Source of the DNA: Rachycentron canadum | Lineage: Eukaryota; Chordata; Actinopteri; Carangiformes; Rachycentridae | Length of the DNA stretch: 64,000 bases | Direction: 5' to 3' | Assembly: GCA_038496675.1 (NCBI GenBank) | Contig: CM076671.1 | Span: forward strand, 5,081,133-5,145,132 | Shown: positions 1 to 13,733 of the stretch, piece after piece | How the letters are laid out: each line of letters opens with the position of its first letter | Numbering within the stretch: the first letter of the stretch is position 1 | Position numbers and translations under genes: made by a program | The notes under the pieces: model-generated | Databases searched by the model: none | What the model was told of the DNA's origin: nothing | What the model saw: only the letters and a program-made list of their open reading frames with translations

Positions 1-904
1 AAATTACCTCGATTGAGAGATTTCCCACAAAAGTCGATATCTATGCTCATGCTGCATCACGTTCATGTTATTGAAGTCTTTACTCAGACTGAATGACAAC
101 TTGGCCTTAATGGTTTGAAAATGTATGCCTTATGAAGTTGGGTGAATCCACTGCAAAAAGCTATACTGAACTCAGGATCAAGGCTGTTCTCTCTCTGTTC
201 TGCTCTGCTAAAAAACAGAATTTCCTTTTTCAGAAGAAAACAATGACATACAGTAGAAATCCAGAAACACAGCACTGACACAGTTTGAACTGAAGACAGA
301 TGGGAAATCACTCACAAATTGACCTGCGGTCACTCTCGTTGAATTATTTAAGTTCTGTAACTTGTCGTTATTGATGTGTGTGTTGTCTGTCTATGAATAT
401 AGTCTTTTTTTCTTTATAAAATTTTTCCTTGTGCAAAGTCATTTTCTGGAGAATTCACAGCGAGTGGGTGTGTTGATGTTGTTTTCATCACTTATCTGGA
501 ACCTGTACACAGGTGCCACCCCTCGCCCAAACACAGGGGACAAGGCGTCTCACACAGACAGACTCTGCACATGTGAAAGGGCAACTCTAGACTATGTCTG
601 AACCTGATTCTCCAACTAATATTAGCCTGCTGAGCAAATCACATCACTGTCACTGCTTGAGGAAACCCAACACAGATCAGGCTGAAACATCTCCAACGTG
701 TAACTGCTCCTAAAACAAGGCCTCATTCTAAAATATGAATTTTTAGTGAGATGAACCAGCAGAAATAATCATTTCCCTCTCACCACAGCTGGATCATTAT
801 GGACAATATTAGAGTGTAAAGATACCTCTACCTCTATAATATTTCATTTAATCAGTTATTCACTAACATGTAATATTTGTATTGTCTGTCCATTCATAAA
901 GTTT

Positions 905-1095
905 TTAAAAAAGCAATAATTAAAATTGACAAAATGCCAAAGATTCACAGCTTCAGCCAGGTTTCTTACTGTATTGATGCCGTTAAGTGAATATCTTTGA
1001 GTCTTAGACTTAAACAGTTGATGAAGAACATCAATTGCTAATGTCAACTGATTAATAGATGTTGAAAAGGATTGTTAATTGATTGCAGCCCTATT
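905..1095 (-). mobile_element. Non-autonomous DNA-transposon fragment, gattaatcgattaat family
   Basis: Shares aaaatgccaaagattcacagc and ends ttgattgcagccct, features of a common teleost repeat whose full copies carry repeated cgattaat words. Same family as the pieces at 22728, 27413 and 42881. hAT-type by my recollection, not certain. Confidence 0.55.
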
Positions 1096-1428
1096 TGTTT
1101 TCCGCAACTTTTCCACAGTAAAAAGGTTTTGTATTCGTTTGGACTTGATCAGTTGTCTATGATCAAGTCTGTTGCTGTTTAACTGACACTGCCGATACGA
1201 CACCAATACCAAGGCTAAGGTTGCACTAATCCCTGACATGCAGGGTTGTAGGAAATGCATCAGATAGTTGTAAACTCTCTTCCCTCCTCCCTCCCTGCTC
1301 AGAGCAGTAATCTGTCTGTCAGTGTGTTGCCAGTGGCTCCCTGTGGGCGGCTGTCTGTTTGAGGCTGTTTTAATTAATTTCCAATCAGAGCAAAGTAAAT
1401 TCATTAAGCACTCACAGCTCTGTTTGAA

Positions 1429-1430
<2 letters not shown>

Positions 1431-1494
<64 letters not shown>
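1431..1494. repeat. (CA)n microsatellite
   Basis: About 32 uninterrupted CA units. Confidence 0.97.
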
Positions 1495-1499
<5 letters not shown>

Positions 1500-2968
1500 A
1501 AGAACCTAAGAATATGATATGTACTAATAATGCTCTTTTTTTCATATATTCAGTAAATAAAGACTGTGCTTTCATTTAACAGAAGAAAGCCCAGTAAAAA
1601 CCATTGTGTAGAAAAACACCAGACAAAATGTGACACTGCTGGCTCCCAACTTTGAACAAAATTCAGATGAGAAAGTAAAAGGAATAGCTCAAGAGAAATA
1701 GAAAAAATGAGAAGCTCATATGCTGCAATTTCATAGAGAGGACATTTTTATGGAAAACAAAGGTTGTAGTGATGATATACTAGAGGAGTGTGTTTTTACG
1801 ATTTAAAGCACTTAATTTGACACTGTCTTCATATGTTTGTTTTTTTTTTTTAAATCAATATCAATGTAAATTTGTGATTCTTCTACTTTTGGTTAAATTG
1901 CACATCAAGCACAATCATCCTTATTAAGTGGATCATGTCTCTGTCAAGATGAACCCATCCACTGTAAATACTCTTTTTCAATGTCAGAAGTGTGGTGTTT
2001 ATTCATACAGGTCTATTCGTTCAGTCAAGGTACACCCCTGACCCAGTTATTAATGGCACAGCAGTCTCTGGTCTCATGACCTTTTAAAAGAAGTTCGTGT
2101 TTAGGTAAACACGAGATTTTTAAATGGTTAAAGCTTGTTCTTTTTCAACACGATGTGCCACGCAGCAATGACAAGGACCTTTTGGCTTCATACACTGAGC
2201 ACTTGCAGGCTGCGCCAGACAAACGGGAGAGAAACATGGCAGATATTTGGTTGTCAGTCCAAACGGCAACATCACAATGAGCCAGTTTTGAGCTTTAGTG
2301 TCTCAAGTCAGTTTGACATCATAAGTGACAGATTTTATTTGGCCCATGTCACACACTGTGGCATGTATCTAAGGCCCACAATTGTTCTTATTGGAAGAGT
2401 TATCCTCTGAGGACCATTAATATCTATAGCACATTTCATGGGAACTTTGTAAGCAGCTGTCAAGATATCTTACTCTGGATCAAATTGTTCAACAGACCAA
2501 ACATGAGTTTTTTTACTCCATGAGCAGTCCCATCATGACTTAAACAGCCTGAACTGAAATTTCAACATGATGTGGATCATGGTGGAAACCTGAAGGAATG
2601 TTCACACTCAGATGGATGAAGAGTGTAGGTGGGAGGAGGCAGGTTGGCTTAAAAAGGAGGATTTATCAGATCTAATCTCTCAGAAAACCGCACACATATG
2701 TATATTTAGCTCAGTGGTGCTTTCCCTCTCCCTCAGCCTTGTCTTCATCAGTAAAAGTGGCAGAGGGACAGAGGGGAAAACAATGTTGTCAAGCAAAAGA
2801 GAGGAAGAAAGAGAACGGTAGAGAGTCAAAGAAGAAGAATGATTGAGGAAGCGAGCCTGAAAGAGAAAGAAGAGGAGGAGGAGGAGAGTCTTCTCAGAAG
2901 GCTAAAAGGATTAGTCCTCTCATCTCTCCTGGATCACAATGTTTCCTGGGCTATGTTTGATCAGCGAA

Positions 2969-3022
2969 TGTGTGTGTGTGTGTGTGTGTTTGTGTGTGAG
3001 TGTGTGTGTGTCAGGGAGAGAG

Positions 3023-3066
<44 letters not shown>
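2969..3066. repeat. (GT)n(GA)n compound microsatellite
   Basis: GT run changing to a GA run with few interruptions. Confidence 0.96.
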
Positions 3067-3069
<3 letters not shown>

Positions 3070-3213
3070 TTTGCTCTGATATTGATGCTGCCTCATCCTG
3101 ATCCTATTACACGGCAATAAACATCAGCTACCAACATGGGGATTACTGAGTGTGTGGAGATGTGTGCAACACTCGTGGTTTTTGGCTGGACCTTTTATCC
3201 TCCTTACAGAACG

Positions 3214-3217
<4 letters not shown>

Positions 3218-3271
<54 letters not shown>

Positions 3272-3288
3272 ACACACACACACACACA
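3218..3288. repeat. (CT)n(CA)n compound microsatellite
   Basis: About 23 CT units then about 9 CA units, separated by gtcgct. Confidence 0.96.
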
Positions 3289-4619
3289 GTCTTATTTGCA
3301 TTACTATCCATGTGAGGACTGGAGAAATATACTACAAAAAGACAAAACGATTCAGGATGGCACCAATTTTTATACCAATATTCAATATGTGTAACTTTTA
3401 ATGCCAAAAAGTTCCACATTAATCAGAGCATTGTCTGGACACATTGAGTCTGGATGAACGCTGAGTGACCTTTAATCTCAAAAGTGATTTATTATTATAG
3501 CATGAACAAGCTCTGCCAGCGTCACAAAATAATTATATCATAGCTCTTTTATTAAATCCTAAATTCAAGTTCCACAGATTCTCTTCAGTTGCAAGTTCTC
3601 AACTATGGAGCAAGTTAAACACACTTCCAATAAAAGTTGACGGCAGCTTTGAAATTTTACCTTGAACCTTGAGAAAACAGCACTTGACAACATGCTCATT
3701 GACAGCGAGAGCTAGAGTTAGACTAAGGCACAGTCCCACCAATGAAAGATCAATATTACGTCCTAATAGGAAGTTCAACACAGTAGAGCATTTTAACAAA
3801 CGACCAACTCTGTCGCTTTCCATGTAAGGGCAGTCTAGCATTTCCACCACTAAAAGTGGCCAGAAAAACAACTGAAGTGGATGAACCTGACAATGGTGAC
3901 TGGACAGTGCAGTGTGGACGAGAACAATAAAGGCCTCCAACGTGATGAACAGTCAAATAACACCAGATACCGTAATTGTCCCGTAATCCAATTTTGTGAG
4001 ACACAGAATCTTCTTCACATTTGCTCCAAATGACAAACAAAAGCCAAACAAAAAGGCACAAAAGCCACTTGGCAGAAGTGACATGAAGCTGCCCGCTCCA
4101 GCTAAACATAAAATTTATACCTAAATTTACTTTTTGTCAGAATGGAAACACTTCTGAAGCAACATTTAGACCAGAAAACGCCTTGCTGATAGCAGGCTAA
4201 TGAAAAATCTCTCACAAACAACATTAGACCGACTGTCTGCTGACACGTGATTTAAAATTAAAATAAGTGTAATAGTCTAATAATAATAATAATAATTATT
4301 ATTATAGATATGACTGATTGGATGATAGATTTGTATGAAGAAGACAATTTTGGCTCCTGATCTTATACCTCTTGGTGTAATACTTTTCTACCTTCATCAA
4401 AAAAAGAAATGGGTTCTTAAGCTAATTTGTCCATCGTCACTCTCACTCTTTCCCTCCCTCCTTCCTTTTTCTCCTTTCTATTCCTTCACACCATCCCTCC
4501 CCTCCTTCCCGCTGTCCACCCCCCATCCCTCCCATCGCCTTTCTTTCTTACAGAAAATCTAAAAGGCTGACATGCAAATGGGGCTTATTAAATCCTATTA
4601 GGCCGTCTGTCACAAGCCA

Positions 4620-4621
<2 letters not shown>

Positions 4622-4654
<33 letters not shown>
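4622..4654. repeat. (GA)n microsatellite
   Basis: About 16 GA units following a long CT-rich stretch (4430-4530). Confidence 0.95.
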
Positions 4655-4658
<4 letters not shown>

Positions 4659-5934
4659 AGGGGGGAGGGAGAGAACAGGAGCGAGAGACATTACGATTAG
4701 AGGGGGGGAAACGGAGCCATATAAACTGAGAAATAGGAAGTTGGGAGGAAGGTTGCAGACATCTACTGTATATTTAAATACACAGAAACGATACAGTATG
4801 AGTAAATAAAGGCCATAGGAAATAAAGATGCAAATAGACTTTAGAATTATTAACATTAACAGCCCTGTTTAATGTTAAATCAATTTCAAATGTTCTGTTT
4901 TATCCTTAAATATTTTTCTAAAAGTTGTAACTTAATTTCTGTAACTACACTCAGGTATTGCTCATTTACTTACTGATAAATCAGAGAAACTTTCTGAATG
5001 ACAAGAAGCAGTTCTCAGCGGCTCAGTTTGAAATTGTCTCAGTTCCTGTGGACACTGACAAAGCTCTGAGAGGAGAGTTGAAGAACAGTGGGAACTATAC
5101 TGGAGTCTGTCTTTGTGTCTTTATCACTGGAATCATCTCTGATTTTGAAAGAAAGAATTCAAACCTTTTCAAGCTCAAATCAAAGCAGTTCTTATGAAAT
5201 GTAGACAAGCTTTCAAATTTGAAAAAATGTTCTTTTCCAAGATCCTTTTATTATTTTACAGTTATGCACAATTACTAAAATGTTTTTAGCACAATAAATG
5301 TAGCAAATATATCCAGCCATACACACTTCTGCAGGTACCCAGGAGATGAGGCACTTCAAGGACAATGTTTTTCATGATTTCCATCTTTTAGCACATTTTC
5401 TAAAAATCAGAATCATTTCTACAAAATGTTTCAGAAATGTGACTGTAGTTTCTAACAATCAACAAATGTCCTGTTTTTAGTCATGCCATTATAATACATG
5501 CTATTTACTTTACTTTCATTTCTCTGAAACCAGAAAGAGGGAAAGATTTCTGATGGTTTGTGATGTAGATGTGGATTATTGATAACAAGTCTTCAGTGGT
5601 GCAAGTATCTTCAAGACATCAGGAATGTTGTAGAAAGTATATAACAACTGAAGTGAAATTAATTTTAATTAGATACATTTTCAGGTACGAGTCGACTTGT
5701 GACAGGTTAATGAAGGTTACGGTAAAATTAGCACCTTATGGATGTGAAAAGTAAGCCGAGCAGCCATTTACACTAACATTAAATCAGCTTATAGTGAGGA
5801 ACATAAGAGCTTTTTCTTTGCTCGAAAACATGTCTCTCATTGTCTTTTCAAGCTCATGGGACAAAGTCATGTACATGAGCTAAACACTTCATGTAATCTC
5901 AATTTGCTCTGGGAAACATATTACAGGTTATTAC

Positions 5935-6420
5935 CCCCCCACCATCTGCCCTTATCCCTCACTTCCTCACCTCCTCCTCTCTGCTGCGCTCGCTTTGATT
6001 TTCTTTTTCAATGATCAGACAGAGGGGAAGAAGGCTGCCTTTCTCCTGCTTGTCAATTATCCCCCTGTCCGTCTCTCCGTCCAGCTTAATTGGCGTTTGG
6101 GAGACGCTCGCGTCGTCCCAGTGGGCTCGCCCAGGACAATGGAGGCCCATATAGCTGACCAGCCCTTGGCTCAGCCCAAATTGAATTGGAAATCTTCCAT
6201 CTTCTCTTTAGCATAACAAAGGGGGTGCAGGGTTTTTAGACAAAGGGCCCGTTTTAATGGAGAAAATCAATCTCTGGGAGGAAGCAGCGGCATTGTCTCC
6301 CATCAGCTGTACAGGTGTGTCTCACCCACGACAGCCTTAATCAGAGGTGGCAGGGGAGAGATCTGGAAACTACATCTCTGTTACGGTAGGAAGACTGGCA
6401 GGCGGGAGGGAGGGGAGGGA
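5935..6420. promoter_or_regulatory. Candidate conserved non-coding element
   Basis: High-complexity block free of simple repeats, with SOX-type sites ACAATGG (6136-6142) and CATTGT (6291-6296), homeobox-type words (cttaattggc, tcaattatc) and cagctgtacaggtgtgtctc. No coding frame. Conservation itself cannot be tested here. Confidence 0.4.
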
Positions 6421-9050
6421 TGTGTCTGAGTATAACTAAAAAAATCCTGTGGTTTTGGCTCGAAATTGCAAAGGTTACTGGGTTATATCCCCTGTGGACT
6501 GGACTGGTGTAGACAGTTCAGGAGGTGGTAACCTAGATTATAATGCCACTTGTACTTGTCCTAAAGACTTGTGATTTGACCTGAAGGACTTCATGAATGA
6601 AACTTGGAGACTGGACTGGAAAAGATGAAAAATGTTGGGCTGGAGACATTCGACTTGTGAATTGTCTCATTACTTTAGACTTAATTACAACTTGCAAAGA
6701 CTTGCATTTTGACAAGAACGTGACAACAAAATCTTTCTGGGCTCTTTCTGACATTTGTTTGAAAATATTACTAAAGTCATCAATGTCAATTTCTACGTTG
6801 CATGTTTGCTGCTGATTTAAGACAACAAGACAACTGGGAGAATCTTGGAGTCGTGCACAGTCCGTGATATGCTGTTACACTGTGATGTTGAAAGAGACAG
6901 AGTCTATTGAAAAGAGGGATATAAAAATCCTCAGAGCTCAGCTTCTTGTCTGTCTTCTCGAAAGAGCCAAAAAACAAACCTGAAGCCAAGAGAGAAGATT
7001 TGGGGAGACATGGATTTGGTGGCTGAGATTGTTGTCTGTCTACAATGTTGAGAAGTGAAGACAGTGGATTGCCTGGAGCAGAGAGGATACTGTGGATTAC
7101 AGTAGCAGAGAGCTTAACGTCCTCCCTGCTTTGTCTTTCACATATGCACATAGCATCATCATCATCATCACTTGTGATGAGAAATCAATCAGTCAGTCAA
7201 TCAAAACAGCTTTGGTTAAATAGTTACTTTAACCCAAAGTTAAGACCATATTCTGACAAAAAGGTAATGAAAAGTAACAGTAAGTAGTAGTAGTAGTAGT
7301 AACAGGCAAAAACCCAACCATTCACTCAGATGGCAAATGCAAACATGTGTGTTAACCCTGTGACAGACTGGCAAACTGTCCAAGTATTCACTCAACTCTG
7401 CACAGAATCAGCCCGATCAATCAACTCATCAGTTAATATTCAAAACTAGTGAAAAATTGTTTCCTTGAGTCTAGGTTGACATCTTCAAATTAAATCAATA
7501 AACAACCACAGATCTCCTGACATTCATGGTTTGTAAGTTCTAACTAATGCACAAGTAAAGACTGATTGATATTGGAAAAACATCATTTCTCAACTTTAAA
7601 TGACATCTACCAACCAGTCAGAATTTTTAGGGTCCAGTTTTGCCACACAGAGGCCCTGTGAAAAGTAGGGTGGGTTTTTTAACATTACCACGGACAATGG
7701 AGTCTTACCTTTTGCATTTAAGTGCGATGGGTGCACCCTTGAATGATTTTATTGTCCAAACAATATTTCTGAATGAGGCCATAATCTGCCACAGCTAACT
7801 GACATCTTTCTCTCTCTCCTGTCTGTTTCCTGCTTTCTGTCAGTGTCGCTCAGTCAGTCTGTCGGTGCTGTTAAGGAGTAGTCTTTCAGGTCTGGGTGTT
7901 TTGATAAGGTGAGTGTTTGCGTTTATCTGCGCGCTCCCAGCTCTGTGCATTACCATGAGAATGGTTTAAGCCCTCTGCTAATCCTCTGTGTCTCTGTTGT
8001 AATAAATGTCTTCATTCACACTCTCTGCAGCAGAGAGGGGACAGAAATACACGGCAACGGCAAACATATCGCCTTCCCAGCGATGATGCAGTCAAACATA
8101 TCACCTTAATTTGACCTGAAATTGTAGCATTGTAGTCTTGGAAAAGCAATTTTTTATTCTTATAAAAAGGGAAAAAGGTTTCTGCATTGAGAAGTTTTGA
8201 TAACATTTTAAAATTTGGATAAAATTTCTTTTGGATAATGTTCACTTAGCATTTTGAACAGATAAACTCATCTGCTGGCCCCTTATGTAGATTGTTACAG
8301 GGTAGCTCATGTAGTTATTATATGTTTATAACAGGTTATAGCAGCACTAAGACATTTATTTTATGAAATATCACACGTGTAATTCATTGGATTCAAATAA
8401 GGTGTCTGAATGTCTAAGGATCAGTAGCACAGCCATCGCTGATTCTCTGCTCAGTTAGTTTTTCAATGAGCCATTCTCACTCCGTCTTCTCTCCATCCCC
8501 TCCCTCCCCCAACGTGTCCCCTGAGACTCACCCTGTCACCAAGAGTTTTCCCCACACAAAGCAGTCTATTAAAAAGCCTTTAGTGAGGCCATTCACTGAG
8601 AGTCCACGTTCGCAGAGATCAGGAATGGGTTTAGGGTAAAGGTTGGAGTGTGTGAGTGTGTGTGTGTGTGTTAATGTTTAGCATGTCCAGGCCTTGGGCC
8701 ATCTGGAACATCATACCCAAGGGGTTTAGCATGTCTAAAAGTGCTAAAGTGCTATAATCTAATGCTTTAATAATACTAATTCCAATAATACATATGTATA
8801 AAACCACATACTCTTTATTCCCTCATCTTTTACCTTCTTCTACACATGGTCACTGTACCTCCCACAGTGTTTTGATTGACAGCTGATCACCAAAGTGATG
8901 AGCTCTTAGCACCAGATGGAGACTAAATAGAAAAAGTGATGGTCTGAAGGATTTCCACTTTAACTTTCAGCACAATAATAAAAGTGTTTGACCATTGCTG
9001 TGCAGGCAGGTGCTCATACAGCACAGACAGCAAACACGCATGCCAGCTCC

Positions 9051-9120
<70 letters not shown>

Positions 9121-10639
9121 GTAAACAGTGGAGAGCAGCTGCCAGGATCACTGGCTAGTCACCCTCTCACACACTTACAGTCTGTACAGAGTCACAGGAA
9201 AATTATCAATTTAGTGCTGGTTCTCTGAAGCCAAACCAAATCAGATGACATACAGCCAGATGCCTTAACTGGTCACTAACTCGCTATGAACGTTACATTA
9301 TTAATAAGATGTCCAGATGCAGGCACTTATGTAACTTCACTATGTCTGCATCATTTTAATTAAAACATTAACAAAACATGTCCCACATCAAACCTGACTG
9401 GATAAAACTTCTAAAATACTTCCACCCTGAAAATATCAATTTAAACACATTTTACTAATTAGGTTTATACTAATTTTCAAATAACCATGTCTGAAATGGT
9501 GACATATTAAAATGCATTTATCAAAAGCGGTCACCTCTATTTCTCTAAAACTGTGACACCTGAGGCCCAAGCTCATGGAAGTCTCAATCTGAAGATCAAC
9601 CATTTCTGTATCCAGGGAGCATTTCTGTCAAGATACTTTGCTAATAGCAAATGCCAGGGCAGAGGAGCAAGTGAAAGACACAGAGCAAGACAGAGCAAAA
9701 GAACAGATGTGTGAAACCCACAGTTAGCCTTTGCACTCTCCTCTGTTTGAAGAAGATGAAGGGATCTGTGGGGAGGAAGGTGAGATGGCGTACCTCTTCA
9801 ACACCTTTGATGCTCAAAAGGCAGCAGGAGATCAGAGACGTGCAGATGGAGAAAGGGAATGGAGGGAAGAGCAACAACATATTGCAAAGAGAGGGGACAG
9901 AAAAGAAACTTAGATGGAAGGATGGGAGTAAGTGTTCCAGCAGCAGATAGACAGAGATGGAGATCGATGGCAGCAATAATGTCCATATCAATGATACCTC
10001 TACTCTCTGTGTTAAGTGCACTGCTATTGGGGTATGTCAAAGCAGAGCATTTAGTGCTGTGCTGTGCTGTATGCTCACACAAACACATGAAAGCTACATT
10101 ATAGCAAATATCTCCATGCTGACATGAGTGTGCAGGTGTGTGTGTTTACCACAATAAGTAGATTGTCTAGCTAACATGCATTTTTCTGTCCAGCAGCCAA
10201 ATGGAAAATGACACCCTGGCATTGGCTTTGCACTGCGCACACACACACACACACCTTGTTGTGTTGCTATTGCTATAAAGTGTTACCAGATGACGTTAAT
10301 GCAGAGTGAGGCTACCTTACTCAGGAGGACACAGTGCTGGTTTTGTTAGCGACTATTATCACCTGTGGCTCTAATGTTGTTGATGTTAACAGAATGAATT
10401 CATCATTGGTTTTGGATTTATGTACAATGAAAAAAAATGTAACCTTAAAATTACCTTTTAATTTCCATTGATAGGATTTTGTATCAATGTTGGTAAAACT
10501 CTTGATTTATCTGTCTGTGTGTCAAAGTCCCTGAGTCCCTTTGCATAAAAGTAATGCAGGCAAAAGTAAAGTAAGTAACATGGAAGTCAGGAACAGAACC
10601 AGTGGAGACGCAGACCGGGGTAGTGGTCCAGTTTTTTCT
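6421..10639. other. Intergenic, no gene recognised
   Basis: Unique AT-rich sequence with short (CAT)n at 7151-7170, (TAG)n at 7284-7300 and the GT run at 9053. Block 7790-8060 is of higher complexity and may be another regulatory element. Confidence 0.6.
9053..9122. repeat. (GT)n microsatellite
   Basis: About 35 GT units with one GC variant near the end. Confidence 0.97.
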
Positions 10640-11480
10640 GAGGGGATCATGGGAGTGTGACCAGCCAAGTCTACATGTGCTTTGTAGACTTGGAGAAGGG
10701 GGGTATGGTGGACCAAGGTCATTACTAAGAGCAATTGTACAACCAAAATGAGACATGTGTCCACAATCTCAGCACAAAGTCGGACACATTTCCAGTGAGG
10801 CCCCTTGTCCCTGATCCTGTTTGTGATTTCAATGCACAGCCGTGGTCGGGAGTGCATGTGCTTTGGGTACCTCAAGGTTTGCACCTCTGCTGTTTCTGGA
10901 TGATGGGGTTCTGTTGGCTTCATCAGAGTGTGACCTCCAGTGCCCATTGTGGTTTGCAGCTGAATGTGAAGTGGCAGTGATGAGAGTCAGCACCTCCACG
11001 TCCGAGGCCATGGTTCTCAACTGGAAAAAGGTGGAGTGCTCCCTCTGGGTGGGGGGAGAGCTGCTGCCTCAAGATGGGGAGTTCAAGTATCTCAGGGTCT
11101 TGTTCATGAGTGAGGGTGAGTTGGAGTGGGAGATTGACAGACTTGATTGGTGTCAGCAGTAATACAAACCCTGCGCTGGGCCATCCTGGTGAAGAGGGAG
11201 TTGAGCCAGAAGGCGAGGCTCTTGATTTACCAGTCAATTTTTGTTCCAACCTTCAGCTATGGTCATAAGCTTTGGGTAGTGACAGAAAGAATGAGACCAC
11301 GAACACAAGTGGCTGAAATGGGCTGCCTGTGCAGGGTGGTTTGGCTCAGCCTTAGAGACAGGGTGAGAAGCTTGGACATCCAGAGGGAGAAGAGTTGCTG
11401 TTCCTTCATGTTGAAAGGAACCAGTTGAGGTGGTTTGGGCATCTGATAAGGATGGGAACTTGAGAGGGAAGGGATTAGGA
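10640..11480 (+). pseudogene. LINE reverse transcriptase fossil
   Basis: Frameshifted and stop-interrupted remains of a non-LTR retrotransposon ORF2. In order: MCFVDLEK (RT start of the FVDLEKAFD motif), LSTKSDTFPVR, a degraded catalytic block LLFLDDGVLLASS (normally FADD), AECEVAVMRVSTSTSEAMVL, PQDGEFKYLRVLF, then QTLRWAILVKRELSQKARLL, IYQSIFVPTFSYGHKLWVVT and a remnant of LRWFGHLIRM. This matches a LINE type abundant in fish genomes; I do not assign the clade. Not functional. Confidence 0.85.
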
Positions 11481-11510
11481 GAATATTCTTAACAAGAAGG
11501 ACACATGAAG

Positions 11511-11756
11511 GAGAAGGTTGCATGTATGCTTTAAATGTTTTAGTCTGAGTGAAACTCCAACTAGAACACGATGATTCATGGCCAAACAACATTAAGTATG
11601 TGATTTTTCTTTTCATAACTTGTACACATTTATGAGAAAGTTGTGTGTGTGTTCCAATGATTTAGTCTGAATGGGACTTCAACTAGAATGTGATGATTCA
11701 TGGCCAAACCACATGAGGATGTGATCCTTTTTTTCTTCAAGTACTTAGTTATTTAG
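11511..11756. repeat. Two-copy tandem repeat, 123-bp unit
   Basis: Units 11511-11633 and 11634-11756 share gagaaagttg, tttagtctga, gatgattcatggccaaac and other blocks at a constant 123-base offset, about 75-80% alike by eye. It lies just 3' of the LINE fossil and may be part of its tail. Confidence 0.75.
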
Positions 11757-11967
11757 TTTAATTTTGCAGTAAAGATGTGACCTTTTTGCACAAAATTTGC
11801 TAAAATATAAGATATTCACAGTTTGTTCAATGTGTGGTAAAATACAACACAAACCCTATGAACACACACACACACACACTTGTGGCTTACAGTGAGATGA
11901 GAGATGAATGGGCAAATATTGAGTTGCGACAGAGTAAACAATGCCCTGGGAACCAGATGGCTGGATG

Positions 11968-11968
<1 letters not shown>

Positions 11969-12015
<47 letters not shown>
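11969..12015. repeat. (CA)n microsatellite
   Basis: About 23 units; a shorter CA run lies at 11862-11879. Confidence 0.95.
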
Positions 12016-12017
<2 letters not shown>

Positions 12018-12365
12018 GTCTATCAAAACTCAATAGCTGGTGGTTTGAGAGAAAATTCTGTAAGGAGTGACAGAATAAGAGGCTCGTTTTAAAGCGGAGA
12101 TATCCTCAACCTATTTATCATTGTCTCTTTCCAAGTCTGAACACTTCCCTACCTCCATCCATCCAGCACTTTCCTCTCCCTTCTCTAGTTTTCTTTATCT
12201 TTCCTCTCTCTGTTAATCTCTCTATCCCTGCCTCTTGCTCTTCCTGACAGCTGCTCAGATGACACAGACCCACGTGCTTTTTGATGGGAAAAAAAAACCT
12301 AATTGAGGTCTAAACGTTTTATTATTAAACCAGAAACAATTCCATCCTTTCTCCGTCTTTACTCA

Positions 12366-12401
12366 CATATTGTGTGAGGCCATTGGGCCTCACACAATAT
12401 G
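12366..12401. repeat. Perfect inverted repeat, 16-bp arms, 4-nt loop
   Basis: catattgtgtgaggcc, loop attg, then ggcctcacacaatatg. It would form a stable hairpin. Lies inside a 168-codon open frame on the minus strand (12325-12831) that I do not recognise. Confidence 0.9.
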
Positions 12402-13733
12402 GGGGGGATTGCTGCAGGTACATGTAAATAAAATTAATTATGGGGCTGCTGTTAATCGCGCAGTAACTTATATTGACAGGCAAATATTCACAGGAGAATT
12501 TAAAACGTCCAACTAACATAACATGTTTGTCAGAGGGGTGTAAACCCCAGATATCCATGCTGACACAGTGAGACACAATGATCCCAACTAAAAAGTGGAC
12601 TGAAACCCAGTCTGTGAGATTAGCAGAAGCAGCTGAACCACAAGGTCGAAAGAAGTCAGGAAGATAGTGATCACCTGGACTCAAACATACTGTAGCTATG
12701 TATCTAAACCACAGATCAACATTAATGCTGCTGGTCAGAGCCACTGGTTCAGAACTGGACAGCTCCTTCGCCGCCAACAGTCTCAGCTTCAGCACCACGG
12801 AGAGAGACACACACCTCTGCCCTCCCTCCACCTACTGACTGAAATATTATTCAGTTCATCTGGATTATATCCAACATCTCCGGTCGACTCAACTAACCCA
12901 GCTGATGACCCTTCATGGTCCAAAGTTGGCTTCAAAATTACACCCAACTGAGCACCTGTCAGATGTTAAATATGCTGAGCCTGTATATCCCATAGGGCCG
13001 AGCTCCAGCTTCACCAAAGCTGATAGAGAGCAGGTAAATAGACCCATGATCACAAACTACCACTGATAACAGACCATACTTTTATTCATCTTTTCTTCCA
13101 CTTTCCTGTCCTTGTTGATTTGGATTAGCTCTTTTCAGTGGTGCTCTGTTCTGACATGTTGTTAGCTCGTGTTATTTTCTGAAATGATTTGGTGTCATGT
13201 GTCTGTTGTCTAAATTATGAATCATTTATGAGACATCTTCCACTGCAAGTCAAAACATTTTGCAGAATCACAGAGAAGGTCAAACCTTTTAAAACAGATC
13301 TTTTCCAAATATTTCTAACATTGGGTCAGACGAATATTTAATTTAATTAAGTTATACAGCAGCAAACAGAAAACACACTCACTGAGAGAAATGACTGATT
13401 ATATGTATGATAAATATGTAAAGTATTTCTCTTTCTCTTGTTTTCTATGTTTATATTTACACTTGAATGTGAATTGCATAACTATCAGTTGCTCTCAGTC
13501 TGTCTTCGTAGAGAAATGTTCCTTTTAGAGTCATTAAAATGTTATAATAAAAAGCAGAAAGTCATGAAAACATGATGTCAGATATGATAACTTGGCGGTT
13601 TCAGTGTTTTGTGAATCATGTGCTACCAGACAGTTTCTCTTATGACAAAGTTATGAATTACAGCTAACAATGATATATCTTAACAAAAACAATAACTTAT
13701 CAATAGTTAAAAAACTATTTACTAATGTTGTGG

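Larger units (their letters stand above)
1..5934. other. Intergenic, no gene recognised
   Basis: Apart from the microsatellites and the transposon piece at 905-1095, AT-rich unique sequence. No exon with convincing splice sites and protein similarity. A short (AAT)n run lies near 4281. Confidence 0.65.

Noticed and set aside
1075..1575. 166-codon open frame, minus strand
   Set aside because: Centre is a translated CA repeat and the end lies in a transposon fragment.
10842..11428. Functional reverse transcriptase gene
   Set aside because: Frames are broken by shifts and stops and the catalytic FADD box is changed; a fossil LINE.
12325..12831. 168-codon open frame, minus strand
   Set aside because: No recognised family, contains a perfect hairpin and no splice or promoter support; kept only as a note.
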